64,000 nucleotides of DNA from Sulfuracidifex tepidarius (GCF_008326425.1 NZ_AP018929.1:2432875-2496874); one strand, 5' to 3'; positions 18,640-29,257 are shown, counted from the stretch's first letter. Notes: generated by a model from the letters alone, not told the origin. Numbers and translations are program-made.

Positions 18640-19077
18640 ATGCCTATGGACAGACCACTTGTTGCGGTAGGAGGACTGATCATGAAGGATGGAAAAGTTT
18701 TGCTTGTAAAGAGAGGAAAGCCCCCGAACGCAGGGACGTGGGCTATACCCGGAGGGAAAGTGGAGTACGGGGAAACACTTCAGGAAGCACTAAAGAGAGA
18801 GATAACGGAGGAAACCGGACTACTGGTGGAGCCGGGGAAAGTAGTAGCTCTAGTTCAGATAATAAAAGAGGGCTTCCATTACGTCATTTTCGACTTCTCG
18901 TGCGAAATCGTAGGGGGGAATTTAGAAGCCTCCTCTGACGCAAAAGACTCGAGGTTCTTCTCGCTAGAGGAGATTAGAAGGTTGGAGACTACCCCGTCCA
19001 CTATCGAGATGATCGAAAGGTATGCGAAAAAGGAGGAAATACCTTTATTTATTCTAGACAGAGATCTACAAAAGTAG
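18640..19077 (+). CDS. Nudix hydrolase
   Basis: The 145-residue protein contains a full Nudix box, with glycines and acidic residues spaced as GX5EX7REUXEEXGU (core REITEETGL). It probably hydrolyses a nucleoside diphosphate derivative, such as ADP-ribose or a damaged nucleotide. ATG 18640 is chosen over GTG 18601 because an AT-rich TATA-like stretch (18617-18632) falls inside the longer version. ATG 18646 is also possible. The substrate is not determined. Confidence 0.87.
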   Translation: MPMDRPLVAVGGLIMKDGKVLLVKRGKPPNAGTWAIPGGKVEYGETLQEALKREITEETGLLVEPGKVVALVQIIKEGFHYVIFDFSCEIVGGNLEASSDAKDSRFFSLEEIRRLETTPSTIEMIERYAKKEEIPLFILDRDLQK

Positions 19078-19206
19078 AAGCATTTTCCTTCTTAGTTATT
19101 TAGAAATTTGATTATTTCTTCATTATGATAACTTTTTGATTTAGTCTATTCGTGCATAGATGAACAAACTCTTTTTTTAAAAATCTTCTCTTTTTGTCAG
19201 TATTAC

Positions 19207-20604
19207 TTACTCTAACCTCCAAGTTGACCCTTCTTTCGAGTCCATAATTTTAATCCCAGACTTAGCTAGAGCGTCCCTTATCAGGTCTGACGCTTCATAC
19301 ATCTTCTTCTCCCTTAGATTTTTCCTAACTTCAAGTATGTTCTCTACCAAGGTGTTCATGTGCTTCCCTTGCGATTCCAACTCATCATCAAGAACTCCAA
19401 ACACTTGATTGAAGTCACGCATTAAGTCCATTGCCGTCACGGCACTGAGGAAATCTCGCTCCTGTTGTATTTCTGTAAATATTAAAGAGGCAAGATCATG
19501 AATTGAAGCTAAAGCCGAAGGTGTGTCGAAGTCGTCATCTAAGGCTTGGTAAAACCTTTGCCTCATCGTCAGCACTTTCTGGAAAGTCCTAATCCCATCT
19601 TGAGAAGAGTAGAACTTATTTCCCTCCCTAAGCACTGACCTCAGTATAGCTAGGGCGTTATGAAACCTCTCAATTGAGCTCTTAGCTTGTTCCATTGTTT
19701 CGTCACTGAAATCAACGTTACTCCTATAGTGGGAAGAGAGGAACCATAGCCTAAGCGTTGAAGGACCCCATTCCTTTAGAGCGTCCTTAAGGGGTATTAT
19801 GTTACCCAAAGACTTGGACATCTTCTCCTTCTTTATTGTTATGAAAGCTGTATGTACCCAATACTTCACCCACGGATGCCCAATGAGAGATTCGCTCTGA
19901 GCCCTCTCGTTTTCATGGTGCGGAAATATCAGATCCATTCCTCCCCCGTGAATGTCGAAAGTCTCCCCCAGATATCTGGTGGACATGGTAGAACATTCGA
20001 TATGCCAGCCCGGTCTTCCTCTCCCCCATGGAGATTCCCAGAAAGGTTCGTTCGGCTTAGAAGCCTTCCATAGCGCAAAGTCATAGGAATGTCTCTTTTC
20101 CTTTATCGTTTCTTCTCCTTGATTCCACAAGTTCTTCATGGTGTTGGAGAGCTCTCCATATTTATCGTACGTATCCACGTCGAAGTACACGCTACCGCTT
20201 TCCGCTACATACGCCTTACCTTTCTCTATCAGCCTGCTCACAAAATCGATTATATCTTTCACATGTTGAGATACCCTCGGATGGAGGTCAATCTTTACCT
20301 TGAGTAGCTCTAAGGACTCCAAGTAGCTGTTACTGTACATGGCTACTATCTCTTCCCATCCCTTTCCAGTCTCATTGGATTTCTTTATTATCTTGTCATC
20401 TATATCTGTAATATTCTGTACCCTAATTACGTCATAACCCTTAAGCTTGAAGTACCTGCTCATCATATCATAAGCTACGAAAGTCCTACCATGGCCTATA
20501 TGAACTTCATCGTATACTGTAGGCCCGCAGACATACATTTTAACTGTAGAACCGCTGGGTTCGAAGTCCTGAACAGACCTGCCAAGCGTATTGAAAATTC
20601 TCAT
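19207..20604 (-). CDS. cysS: Cysteinyl-tRNA synthetase
   Basis: The 465-residue class I synthetase charges tRNA-Cys. Signature motifs are HIGH (HIGHGRTF near residue 37), a zinc-binding Cys in YVCGPT, the zinc-site segment WHIECS and HHENE, and KMSKS (EKMSKSLGN). The C-terminal helical anticodon-binding region is complete. It starts 5 bases after the isomerase stop in a three-gene minus-strand run. Confidence 0.96.
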   Translation of the reverse strand: MRIFNTLGRSVQDFEPSGSTVKMYVCGPTVYDEVHIGHGRTFVAYDMMSRYFKLKGYDVIRVQNITDIDDKIIKKSNETGKGWEEIVAMYSNSYLESLELLKVKIDLHPRVSQHVKDIIDFVSRLIEKGKAYVAESGSVYFDVDTYDKYGELSNTMKNLWNQGEETIKEKRHSYDFALWKASKPNEPFWESPWGRGRPGWHIECSTMSTRYLGETFDIHGGGMDLIFPHHENERAQSESLIGHPWVKYWVHTAFITIKKEKMSKSLGNIIPLKDALKEWGPSTLRLWFLSSHYRSNVDFSDETMEQAKSSIERFHNALAILRSVLREGNKFYSSQDGIRTFQKVLTMRQRFYQALDDDFDTPSALASIHDLASLIFTEIQQERDFLSAVTAMDLMRDFNQVFGVLDDELESQGKHMNTLVENILEVRKNLREKKMYEASDLIRDALAKSGIKIMDSKEGSTWRLE

Positions 20605-20609
20605 ATGAC

Positions 20610-21512
20610 TTACAAGATTGAGGACGGCTTAAATAAATTAGAAGTCAACTCCCTAGCTCTGGGTATATTGTACAGTTTATCTGGTATCTCGTGAAGAGAC
20701 TCAGCCATGGCAATGGACATGATTCCCCCTATCATCATGAGTGAACTAACGTTCATGAGATCATCATCATAAAAGCCCTTGACTAAAGTAGCATGTAGAA
20801 CTTCTGCCGTAATCGAGTCTATTTCACTTGAATATATCACTACAGGATGAAGGTTATACCCGTGAACGTAACTCTCCACCTCGTTATGATTTACCTCTGG
20901 TATCTCGCCGTAAAACGCAGGGTATTTGGCGTTTTCATTTACCTCCTGCTTATACCTCTTGGCTATACCTAGAAAGCGTGATGAGTAGAAAACAGGTATT
21001 TTCCCCATCACCAAGTTAGCCAAACTAGTACCCTCTTTGACTATTTCGTCCTTCTTCTCCTTCACGCCTAGAGCTAGCCTTTCGAGGTTTAGCTTATCCC
21101 CAGTCTTCTCAGACACTATCTTGAGGAGAGGCGTTATCAGGTAAGGAAAAGAATATCTGGTTTGAGATCCTGCCTTAACTGTCACTTGTTTTATCCCTTT
21201 CTCTTTGGCGAACTTGCCAAGGATTCCGCCTGAGGTTATTATTATCACGTCTGAACCCTTCTGGATAGCCCTCTTTACATCCTCTATCGTCTCCGACGTG
21301 TTACCAGAGTAGCTAACAGCAAGGAGGGTTTCATTTCCTTCTAAAGAATTCCCTATCTCAGGAAAGAATATCCTAGCTATATCACCTATTATACCACTCC
21401 CTCCGATTCCGGAAAAGGAAAATTTCGAAAACTTAGCTTCTGGCACTTCCATCTTTAACGCTTCATCGAACTTAACGTCCCAGTCTATGTAAGGGTTTTC
21501 CATCTCATTCAT
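20610..21512 (-). CDS. Bifunctional phosphoglucose/phosphomannose isomerase
   Basis: The 300-residue SIS-domain enzyme interconverts glucose-6-P or mannose-6-P with fructose-6-P. The phosphate-binding SIS motifs [10 protein letters not shown] and SYSGNTSET are clear, and the catalytic Glu/His segment NHNEVES matches the archaeal PGI/PMI family. Length is typical. The start overlaps the stop of the upstream helical protein by 4 bases; ATG 21503 is an alternative start. Confidence 0.9.
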   Translation of the reverse strand: MNEMENPYIDWDVKFDEALKMEVPEAKFSKFSFSGIGGSGIIGDIARIFFPEIGNSLEGNETLLAVSYSGNTSETIEDVKRAIQKGSDVIIITSGGILGKFAKEKGIKQVTVKAGSQTRYSFPYLITPLLKIVSEKTGDKLNLERLALGVKEKKDEIVKEGTSLANLVMGKIPVFYSSRFLGIAKRYKQEVNENAKYPAFYGEIPEVNHNEVESYVHGYNLHPVVIYSSEIDSITAEVLHATLVKGFYDDDLMNVSSLMMIGGIMSIAMAESLHEIPDKLYNIPRARELTSNLFKPSSIL

Positions 21513-21946
21513 GCCTTTTTCATGCTAATACTAACATTTATGGTTGCTGGTGTTCCTGAAACTGAAATATTGATATTTTCAACTCCCATCTCTTTCGATA
21601 CCTCCTTTATCATTAGCACGGCCTCTGAAATGGAGAACGAAATTGAAGAGATCAGCTTCTCCACAACGTCTGCTATTCTTTCCTTCATTAACATGGATAG
21701 TGATGTAGGTTGCATGAGGTACACATTGATAAGGTTTATTTTCTCAAGCAACTGAAGAAAATTTCCTAAAAGCTCATCCCACTCCTTCTGCTGTGATGCT
21801 TTCTCCATTGCTGAGAGATTAGATACCATCTTCTGTATCTGTGATTTGACGAACCTAACGGTATCAGCTTCATTGAATGAAAGCTCATTTTCCCTAATAG
21901 AACTGAGTTCCTTGTATACTTCATCGAATTTAGTTTCTGCTTTCAT
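21509..21946 (-). CDS. Helical protein of unknown function
   Basis: The 145-residue protein is mostly alpha-helical with a short beta end (NINISVSGTPATINVSISM). No motif is recognised. It is the first gene of the run with the sugar isomerase and cysS (4-base overlap), so it is expressed with them. Confidence 0.65.
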   Translation of the reverse strand: MKAETKFDEVYKELSSIRENELSFNEADTVRFVKSQIQKMVSNLSAMEKASQQKEWDELLGNFLQLLEKINLINVYLMQPTSLSMLMKERIADVVEKLISSISFSISEAVLMIKEVSKEMGVENINISVSGTPATINVSISMKKA

Positions 21947-21996
21947 GAGATAAATTTTCCAATGATAGTTATAAAGGTGTTTCTTAAGGAGAATTT

Positions 21997-23310
21997 ATGG
22001 AAAGAGTTCTTATAATAGGTGGAGGGGCCGCAGGGATGACTGCTGCATCATGGATTAGAAGGTTGGCCCCTAACATGAAAGTGACAGTGCTCGAATCGAC
22101 CTCAATGGTGAGCCATGCTCCTTGCGGGGTTCCCTACTTCCTGGAGGGGCTCTTCGACGACCCTAAGCTTTTCATGACTTACGAACCTTCATTCTTCATC
22201 CAAAAGAGAGGGATCGATCTGAGAGTTAACGCTAAGGTAAGAGAGATAGACGTCTCTTCCAGGGTAGCTAAGATAGGGGATGAGAACGAAACCGTTGAGT
22301 TCGATTACTTGATCATTGCAACAGGGTCAATTCCGTCGGAAATCAAGACTGATGGAAAGGACAAAGTGTTCTTCGTTCACCATCCTGCACATGCAGAGGA
22401 ACTCCGAAAGGCACTTTGGTCCCTCGAAAAGATTGCGGTTATAGGAGGAGGGATTCTAGGAGTTGAGACGTCCGAGGCGTTGGTGTCAAAAGGAAAGAAG
22501 GTAGTCATGATACACCACGGAAGCCGTCCCCTCAACAGGATGTTGGACGATGATATGGCGTCTTTCATTTCTCCTAAGATAGCGAGAGACCTAGACATGA
22601 GGCTATCTGAGTCGGTGCTGGAAGTAAGAAATGGAGGAAGAACTGTGATCACTAACAAAGGAGAATACAAGGTGGACGGAACAGTTGTAGCAATAGGAGT
22701 AAAGCCTAACTCTTCCCTTGTGAAAGGACAACTAGAACTGGGAATTCATGGATCAGTGGTCGTAAACGATAAAATGGAGACATCAGAGAAGGGTATCTAC
22801 GCTGTCGGAGATGTAGCACAGTCGACAAACGTGATCACTGGGAAACCAGATTGGGTTCCTTATGCTCCAGTGGCTAATAAGATGGGTTTCGTAGCAGCGT
22901 TTAACGTAGCAGGTTTGGAAAAGAAGTTCCCTGGGGTTGTCGGTACTATGATCACTAAATATAAAGAGACCCAAGTAGGCAAAGTAGGTCTAACCTACGA
23001 AGAAGCTTTGAAGACTAACATGAAGGCAGTAGAAGCTAAAGTTCAGCACAAAACTAGAGCTAGATATTACCCGGGTTCTAAAGACATATGGGTGAAGCTG
23101 ATAGCTGAGGAGAGTTCCGGCAGAGTGTTGGGGGCTCAGATAGTTGGTGACGAAGAGGTATTAGGAAGGTTAGACGTTCTAGCCTTAGCAATGATGAAAG
23201 GGCTAACTGTAGAGGACTTATTCTTCATGGAGAACGCTTACCTTCCAGCTGTAGCCAGGGTATGGGATCCTATAGTTCTAGCTGCGAGGAAGATATACGC
23301 TGGAGACTAG
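21997..23310 (+). CDS. CoA-disulfide reductase-like FAD/NAD(P) oxidoreductase
   Basis: The 437-residue flavoprotein has two dinucleotide folds (GGGAAG near residue 8; IGGGILGVE near residue 148) and the YAVGDVAQ segment. The redox Cys43 (HAPCGVP) is a single active-site Cys as in CoA-disulfide reductase, where Cys43 cycles through a mixed disulfide with CoA. NADH oxidase or elemental sulfur reductase activity occurs in close relatives. The C-terminal dimerisation domain is complete. Confidence 0.87.
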   Translation: MERVLIIGGGAAGMTAASWIRRLAPNMKVTVLESTSMVSHAPCGVPYFLEGLFDDPKLFMTYEPSFFIQKRGIDLRVNAKVREIDVSSRVAKIGDENETVEFDYLIIATGSIPSEIKTDGKDKVFFVHHPAHAEELRKALWSLEKIAVIGGGILGVETSEALVSKGKKVVMIHHGSRPLNRMLDDDMASFISPKIARDLDMRLSESVLEVRNGGRTVITNKGEYKVDGTVVAIGVKPNSSLVKGQLELGIHGSVVVNDKMETSEKGIYAVGDVAQSTNVITGKPDWVPYAPVANKMGFVAAFNVAGLEKKFPGVVGTMITKYKETQVGKVGLTYEEALKTNMKAVEAKVQHKTRARYYPGSKDIWVKLIAEESSGRVLGAQIVGDEEVLGRLDVLALAMMKGLTVEDLFFMENAYLPAVARVWDPIVLAARKIYAGD

Positions 23311-23368
23311 GAAAAAGAGGTATTACCGACTTTAATCGCACCATATTTAAATATTTCGATCATTAAAT

Positions 23369-24493
23369 ATGTTTTGTACAATGACGTTGCAGAGGCTAGA
23401 CTTAAGGACTGTCTTGTATGACGTGGTAGAAAAATACATTGCGGGGTACTTCGATAACGACGTCCTTGAGAAAGGAGAGACCGAATGGTATGAAAGTGAA
23501 GTTTCGATCCCAGCTACTGACGTAGATGACCTCATCAAAGAGGCGTCTATTTCTTCGATCCCTGACGTGTTTGCTGTTGATGGGAGTAGCAGGACGTTCA
23601 TTTCCTCAAAGGGAGTAGTAAGTATAGCCTCTGTATCGATCTCTTCAAACCGTTACCCTTTAGTAGGAGTTTACCCATCCGTCTCGGGCTTACCTAATTT
23701 AGATCTCTCGGTTCCATTCATAGCCCTCGCATCGTCATTCAAATATCCCGGAATAACGCCTTTCCTTTACTGTAACAACATGATTTCCACTGTCTCCATC
23801 GACGGAACTCCATTCAGCTCATTCCAGAACCCCGAAACTATAGAAGCTGAGATAAGATTGGCTCTGGAGACCGAAGCTATTTTGTCAAGTAAAATAAACA
23901 GCGGTTCCCTCCTGATTGTAGATGGACCTATTTTCCCTCCTTCAATCTTCCTGAGATATCAGGTTAAGGAAAAGTTAAGTCGAAGGAGGAAAACTATATT
24001 GAACGACAAGAAAGTTGTAGGCATAGTGAAGAGGCTAGACAAGTCTCAGTTCTTGAGGTCGTCCCTTAGGGAAGATTTCAGAAAAGAGTTCGTCATTAGG
24101 TACAAGGTTGATCCGTTAGCGTTCCTGAACGATGAGGCATTCCTTTTGAGACTTTACGATACTGTAGAATCAAGACCTTACAAACCTATAGTCGTGGGAC
24201 CTTTCAGAAAGGAAGATGAGACCGAGGTGTTCATTAACTATTTAGTGTACCCTTTTCACCCTTACGTTAAGAGGTTCTCAGTCCTGAGGATTGAGACCAC
24301 CACGAAGGACATGGAGGTTCCAAACATAATCTCCTCGTTAGACTTCACAAAGGACGGAATACCCTCTGTCCTAGCTATGGCAGACTCTTCGGCTAAGGCT
24401 GTAACTTCCGGTATACTGAGAGTCATTTCAACGATCATGGAAAGAATAGGGGTACAAGCGAGTTTCAGCTCTAGAATAGGGGTGGAGACGTGA
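23369..24493 (+). CDS. NurA-domain nuclease
   Basis: The 374-residue protein has the NurA layout: an early AVDGSSR metal-site motif near residue 70, a central LLIVDGPIF motif and a VGIVKR segment, all consistent with a metal-dependent 5'-3' nuclease. A 4-base overlap (GTGA) couples it to a HerA-type translocase. Mre11 and Rad50 are absent on either side, unlike the canonical Sulfolobales nurA-rad50-mre11-herA operon, so this may be a paralogue. The start is ATG 23369 or ATG 23381; a TATA-like TTTAAATATTT lies ~25 bases upstream. Confidence 0.82.
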   Translation: MFCTMTLQRLDLRTVLYDVVEKYIAGYFDNDVLEKGETEWYESEVSIPATDVDDLIKEASISSIPDVFAVDGSSRTFISSKGVVSIASVSISSNRYPLVGVYPSVSGLPNLDLSVPFIALASSFKYPGITPFLYCNNMISTVSIDGTPFSSFQNPETIEAEIRLALETEAILSSKINSGSLLIVDGPIFPPSIFLRYQVKEKLSRRRKTILNDKKVVGIVKRLDKSQFLRSSLREDFRKEFVIRYKVDPLAFLNDEAFLLRLYDTVESRPYKPIVVGPFRKEDETEVFINYLVYPFHPYVKRFSVLRIETTTKDMEVPNIISSLDFTKDGIPSVLAMADSSAKAVTSGILRVISTIMERIGVQASFSSRIGVET

Positions 24494-26304
24494 ACGATGA
24501 ATCGCTATTCAACGATATAAAGGAGAGGATATCTCAGGCTAACACTCTAGCTGTGACCCTCGGATCTCAGGTCATAGGAAAAGTAGCACGACACATGCCT
24601 TCCAAAGTATCTCCAGAAGATATAACTGTGAATGTTTCAGTTGACCCGGTAACATACTACAAGCTACCATTTCTAGGTAGGGTTGGTCTATTCCTGGGTG
24701 CTGTAGATATAAAAACTCTGTACTTCGTGTTGCTCAGAATAGTTGGTTATGAAAGGACTGATGCGACGTCTCTTTTTGTAGGAGACTCTAGCGTATTGAG
24801 TGCGTCCTCTACCAACGAGGACGAACCTGGCTCGCTCATCACTAACGTTACCGTAAAATGCGAACCCTTGACGAGGATGGACGTCCTCTCAGGAGGAGAG
24901 CTGGAAGTAGCTGACTTAGTCCTCGAACCGCAGTCTCCAGTCTTTCTTCCTTACTCCGACATTATAGAGAAAGCCTTAGACACAAAGAGGGGGAAACTAT
25001 ATCTAGGCTATCTGGATAACGCTTACACGAAAGTCAAGGTAGGGATTTCCCCTGAAGACCTCAACTTTCACGTTTCTGTGCTCGGAACTACTGGTGCAGG
25101 AAAGACCTCTTTCATCAAGGACGTAATCGGAGGAGTTTACCTGACCGAGGCCGACTCCAAGACCTTCGTCCTTGATGCCACTGGAGACTATTATAACGTG
25201 TTTTTACCGCCTAACATGAGAGACGTAGCTGTCTCGAGAGGGATCTCGGAGTTCTCAAGTCTTTATGGTTCATCAATACGTGACTTGAAGGTCAACATAG
25301 TGTTCCCGTTGACTTGGAAATGGAGAAGGAAGAACCAAGTGAAGACAGTTGAGGACATCACAAATCTGTACTTCAACACTTACGTGAAACCCCTAGTAGA
25401 TTTCATTCAATCCAGGGGGATATCTCTGAAGACTAAAGTTGATGGGAACGAAATAACGCTGAAAACAGATTACTGGGAAGCCTCTGCATCAATTCATCCA
25501 TTCTTCTTCAGGTTTTCAGAAATAAGAGGACTTTTCCATAGGTTAAATCCGTACTTCACAGAACAAGCTTCTCAGTTCCTGAGGCAATACATTTCAACCC
25601 ATAAGGATATAAGAACACTGGACCAACTAGCGGATTCATTGGATGATGAGGAGTTCGAGAATTACAGCGTTCATAAAAGTACTAGAGACAATATAAGGAG
25701 AGGACTTTATATCCTACGTGATACGGGTCTATTCGACGTCCCCGCTGAGAAGGATAAGTTCAAGGACTTCCTGGAGGGGAGCCAACGGCTTGTAATAATA
25801 GACTTATACAATAGCGAAATAGATGAGTTCTCTCAAAAGATCTTGGCCTACTTTTTCTTGGACAGAATCTTCGATCATAGGGAAAAGCAAATGCGTACCG
25901 GAGCAGTAAAAGGGAGGTTCCTGATTGTAATAGACGAGGCACACAGATTCTTTCCGTCAGGTAAAGGCGGAGACGACGACACATATTACGTGAGGAGGGT
26001 GGCCGGGAAAATAGCCACCATGATGAGACTTGGCAGAAGAAGGAAACTGGGTTTCATGTTCGCAACCCATAACCCTATGGACCTAAGCGATATTGTCATT
26101 CAGCTCTCAAATACCAAAGTACTCTTCAGGATTAAGCAAGAGGTAGGTGAAGAAATGGGGCTCTCTAGATCAGAAGCTAAAGCTCTCTCATGGGAGAAGA
26201 ACGGAGTAGCTTACATACTTTCGCCTTGGTTCAGAGAGGGGAAGGTAAAGCTCAAGGTTCCAGTGCCTCCTCCTTTGGGTCACTATGACATTTCTAGAAC
26301 GTAA
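24490..26304 (+). CDS. HerA-type DNA translocase ATPase
   Basis: The 604-residue ATPase has Walker A GTTGAGKTSF near residue 202, Walker B FLIVIDEAHRF near residue 480 and the C-terminal arginine-finger region after FATHNPMDLS. This is the HerA/FtsK group that pumps DNA to NurA at ends. It is longer than classical HerA (about 500 residues), with a larger N-terminal part. It starts at GTG 24490 overlapping nurA. Whether it is the main HerA or a paralogue depends on what lies elsewhere in the genome. Confidence 0.85.
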   Translation: MNDESLFNDIKERISQANTLAVTLGSQVIGKVARHMPSKVSPEDITVNVSVDPVTYYKLPFLGRVGLFLGAVDIKTLYFVLLRIVGYERTDATSLFVGDSSVLSASSTNEDEPGSLITNVTVKCEPLTRMDVLSGGELEVADLVLEPQSPVFLPYSDIIEKALDTKRGKLYLGYLDNAYTKVKVGISPEDLNFHVSVLGTTGAGKTSFIKDVIGGVYLTEADSKTFVLDATGDYYNVFLPPNMRDVAVSRGISEFSSLYGSSIRDLKVNIVFPLTWKWRRKNQVKTVEDITNLYFNTYVKPLVDFIQSRGISLKTKVDGNEITLKTDYWEASASIHPFFFRFSEIRGLFHRLNPYFTEQASQFLRQYISTHKDIRTLDQLADSLDDEEFENYSVHKSTRDNIRRGLYILRDTGLFDVPAEKDKFKDFLEGSQRLVIIDLYNSEIDEFSQKILAYFFLDRIFDHREKQMRTGAVKGRFLIVIDEAHRFFPSGKGGDDDTYYVRRVAGKIATMMRLGRRRKLGFMFATHNPMDLSDIVIQLSNTKVLFRIKQEVGEEMGLSRSEAKALSWEKNGVAYILSPWFREGKVKLKVPVPPPLGHYDISRT

Positions 26305-26672
26305 ATGGAAAAAGGAAGCATGATTAATCGCGTTTTTACTCTGGAAATATCTCTATACCTAGTAGGACCTGCTCTTTGAAATGCAATTTAGATCTAAAAC
26401 CAGTAACACGGAACGCTAGATTCTTCCGATCAGATTTTATCGTGTTTCAAGTATTTTTTTATCCCAGTCAAGATTCAAACTAGTATAGCAGCGAACTCTT
26501 GAATTTTTAGACATTACATATTTTTCAATCTTATAAAAATTCATATGAAGATTGAGAAGAATTTAAAATTTATTTCTAATTTTCTAAAATTAATATAAAG
26601 ATGAATTAGCCTTGCCTCTCACATGAGATTAAGACGATAAATAGGTGAAGTTAAAAACTGATTAAGTGAATT
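26305..26672. other. AT-rich intergenic region, no gene seen
   Basis: The 368 bases between herA and the next gene contain no credible reading frame, RNA fold or notable repeat. Only AT-rich promoter-like sequence near the 3' end (about 26560-26650) is visible. Confidence 0.5.
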
Positions 26673-27065
26673 GTGAGCATGCTAAACGAGGCTATACGTA
26701 AATTCTTGAAAGAGAAAAACAAAGACAACGCTATACTCTTCATGAAAGAGGTCTCAAGTCTAATACCACCTTCAGATGATTTTTCCATCTTCCTGGTGAA
26801 GAGAGGACCTCACGAATACCATCTCGACAGGAAGGGCTTATTCATACAGAGTATAAGCGAGGATGAATACCTACCTTTTTTGTCCGGTACTGAGAAGAGA
26901 GTGGATTTCTCCTCATTTCCTGAAGATGCAGTAAAGAAAATAGATTACATAGAGATCCTCAAGCAGCTGAGGGACATCCTCCTGGACTTCTCTCGAAGAG
27001 GAGGAGAAAAATATACTAAGATGGCTGAGGAAATTAATGCTCTGATATTTGAAAACTTGAAGTAA
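26673..27065 (+). CDS. Small acidic protein of unknown function
   Basis: The 130-residue protein is mixed alpha/beta with acidic segments (SEDEYLPF) and a C-terminal helix. No motif is recognised. The start is GTG 26673, or ATG 26679 two codons later. It sits 8 bases before the thioesterase gene and probably shares its transcript. Confidence 0.6.
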   Translation: MSMLNEAIRKFLKEKNKDNAILFMKEVSSLIPPSDDFSIFLVKRGPHEYHLDRKGLFIQSISEDEYLPFLSGTEKRVDFSSFPEDAVKKIDYIEILKQLRDILLDFSRRGGEKYTKMAEEINALIFENLK

Positions 27066-27073
27066 AACGGACG

Positions 27074-28027
27074 GTGATCCTAACGAAGATCTGCGACACT
27101 GAGGTCACAGTAGTGAAGCTGATACATTACGGAGACACTAACTTCATGGGCAGACTCCACGGAGGAGATATGTTGAGTTTCCTCGCTGAGGCAGGCATGC
27201 TCTCAGCCAGGAAAGTGACCAGAGGTTTGACTCTCCTAGCTTCCCTTGATGACGTGGAGTTCAGGAAACCCGTCAATCTAGGAGACATGGTAGAGATAAG
27301 GGCTGAGACGCTCCACAAGGGAAACACGTCAGTTGAGGTATCAATGAGAGCCATCGTGATGGGCGAAGAGGTAGTATCGGCGTCAGGATCTTACGTCAAG
27401 GTCGATGACCTGCTCCGGCCTATACGCATTATTGAAGACATCGACGTGTCCCCTTCCTACCAAAAAAGGGTAGAGGAGGCCTTGGAAAGACGAGCGAAGA
27501 GACTTAAGCAGTTGAAAGGGGACATGAGGTTCAACGTCCAGGATCCAACATCGGGGCTCAGGTACAGAGTAACCACGTCTTTGCACGTTTCGCCTGATAT
27601 GACTTACGACGGTAGAATAATCTCTGCAGGGAAATTAATGAAGCTCATGGACGATATGGGAGGTACATTAGGCCTCAAATTGATAGGATACACCCGTTAC
27701 GATGACGACACATCAGACACAGTAGTGACTGTTGCAGTGAGAAACCTCTCTTTCTATTCTCCCGTGAGGCTCAACGATATCGTTACAATAAGGGCTGGGA
27801 TCACTTATGTAGGAAAAACATCCATGGAGGCCGTGATCAACGTAATAAGAGAGGACCCCGGTTTCAACGTTACTGAAAACGTGAGCACTGCATACTTCTC
27901 TTATGTTAGGGTCGGAAGGGACGGTAAACCTAGGAGGATGCCTGAGTATACTCCTTCTTCTCCTGAGGAGAAACAGGCTTACTCTGAAGCCGTTTCAAGG
28001 AGAGATATGCAGAGAAAGAGAACATAG
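27074..28027 (+). CDS. Acyl-CoA thioesterase with two hotdog domains
   Basis: The 317-residue protein is an internal duplication of the hotdog fold. Domain 1 has GRLHGGDMLSFLAEAG with the catalytic Asp/Glu helix; domain 2 has GRIISAGKLMKLMDDMGG. Each is followed by the central strands of an acyl-CoA hydrolase of the BACH/ACOT type. It probably releases free CoA from acyl-CoA. It starts at GTG 27074. The last 98 bases overlap the end of the convergent MFS gene. Confidence 0.82.
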   Translation: MILTKICDTEVTVVKLIHYGDTNFMGRLHGGDMLSFLAEAGMLSARKVTRGLTLLASLDDVEFRKPVNLGDMVEIRAETLHKGNTSVEVSMRAIVMGEEVVSASGSYVKVDDLLRPIRIIEDIDVSPSYQKRVEEALERRAKRLKQLKGDMRFNVQDPTSGLRYRVTTSLHVSPDMTYDGRIISAGKLMKLMDDMGGTLGLKLIGYTRYDDDTSDTVVTVAVRNLSFYSPVRLNDIVTIRAGITYVGKTSMEAVINVIREDPGFNVTENVSTAYFSYVRVGRDGKPRRMPEYTPSSPEEKQAYSEAVSRRDMQRKRT

Positions 28028-29069
28028 CTATTGCGAGAGCATAGAAACTCATCATATATGCTCCGAACAAAGTTTCAGCCACTCCTACTGCTAACCCGCC
28101 TATTATCGAGGCAATATCTTCAGCAGAGTTTAGCAGACCTAACATTGTAGCTCTATTTCTCTTCAAACCCTTTACTACCACTGAGAAGAACGCAGTACTA
28201 TACACGGGAAATATTGGACCGAAAGCCATGAAGAAACCAACTATTCCTAAACCTATTTTCAGCTGAGACACTACCAGCAAGGCTAGAGCTAGAGATATAA
28301 CTGCTCTTCCTACTATCGATAAGTAGATGTACTTGATTTCCTTACCTTTAATCATGGATACCGCCTTGTTGTAAACGAACTCGTCTACAAGGTAGAGAAT
28401 GGTATAACTCAGGAATACAACGTATTCCGGGTTTCCCATGTCGTAATTCAGAGGGACGTAAACTGTAAAGAACAGTTCTGCAGAGAGGTTAAAAGCAAAG
28501 TAAGAGATTACTGGGTAATACAAGCCCTTCAAGTCATTCATCATTTCCTTCCTGTTTGCGTTCGTTCTGCCGTCATAGCTAGGGACGAAGAGCATGTTGA
28601 ACACCAAGGAAACGAGGAAAAGTCCTATTACCACAAGCGGATTGGGGTAAACTGAGGCAAGGATGCTCCCTGCTATATTACCTGCAAGAGAAATCTCTGA
28701 AAGGACCGAATTTCCTCTCACTAGATCATCCTCGGTCATGGTCTCTAACAGGACGAGGGAGTAAAGTGGGGCATCTAGGGCAGATATGAAGCCTATCATG
28801 GAGTAACCTATGAGACCATTAAAGGAATACACTGCTCCCGACATTGCGCCCATGGAACTCAACACGATCAAAAGCCCCTTCCTTGTCTTCATACTGTCTA
28901 GAATCAATCCCCACAAATACGATCCAATTCCATTCAGCCCATTATATAGAGCAGTTATGAGACCTAGCAACAATAACGAATGATGAACTGCGTAAAAATG
29001 TACGGGATAAACCAAGCTAACCTCCGTCAAGGCCGTTGTTATAAAGAACTGGCCTATGAACTTCCTCAC
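27930..29069 (-). CDS. MFS transporter
   Basis: The 379-residue protein has about eleven hydrophobic segments and the MFS loop motif between helices 2 and 3 (GLILDSMKTRKG). The substrate is not evident. The C-terminal hydrophilic tail after the last helix extends into the convergent thioesterase gene, with 98 bases overlapping. Confidence 0.8.
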   Translation of the reverse strand: MRKFIGQFFITTALTEVSLVYPVHFYAVHHSLLLLGLITALYNGLNGIGSYLWGLILDSMKTRKGLLIVLSSMGAMSGAVYSFNGLIGYSMIGFISALDAPLYSLVLLETMTEDDLVRGNSVLSEISLAGNIAGSILASVYPNPLVVIGLFLVSLVFNMLFVPSYDGRTNANRKEMMNDLKGLYYPVISYFAFNLSAELFFTVYVPLNYDMGNPEYVVFLSYTILYLVDEFVYNKAVSMIKGKEIKYIYLSIVGRAVISLALALLVVSQLKIGLGIVGFFMAFGPIFPVYSTAFFSVVVKGLKRNRATMLGLLNSAEDIASIIGGLAVGVAETLFGAYMMSFYALAIAMFSFSAYLSLKRLQSKPVSPQEKKEYTQASS

Positions 29070-29257
29070 AAAGATAGGGCTAATCTAATTCCCTTTAAAA
29101 AGGCATAGAGCCTAGAACGTTACTTTACCTCATGGGATGCTAGAGACAAACGATGAAATGAGACTATATATACGTGCGGGTACATCGGAAAAATTCACAA
29201 GTAATATAGATCATTAATTCCTAAAAAAGGATGTTTTTTCTCTCTCATTTACTTTCT

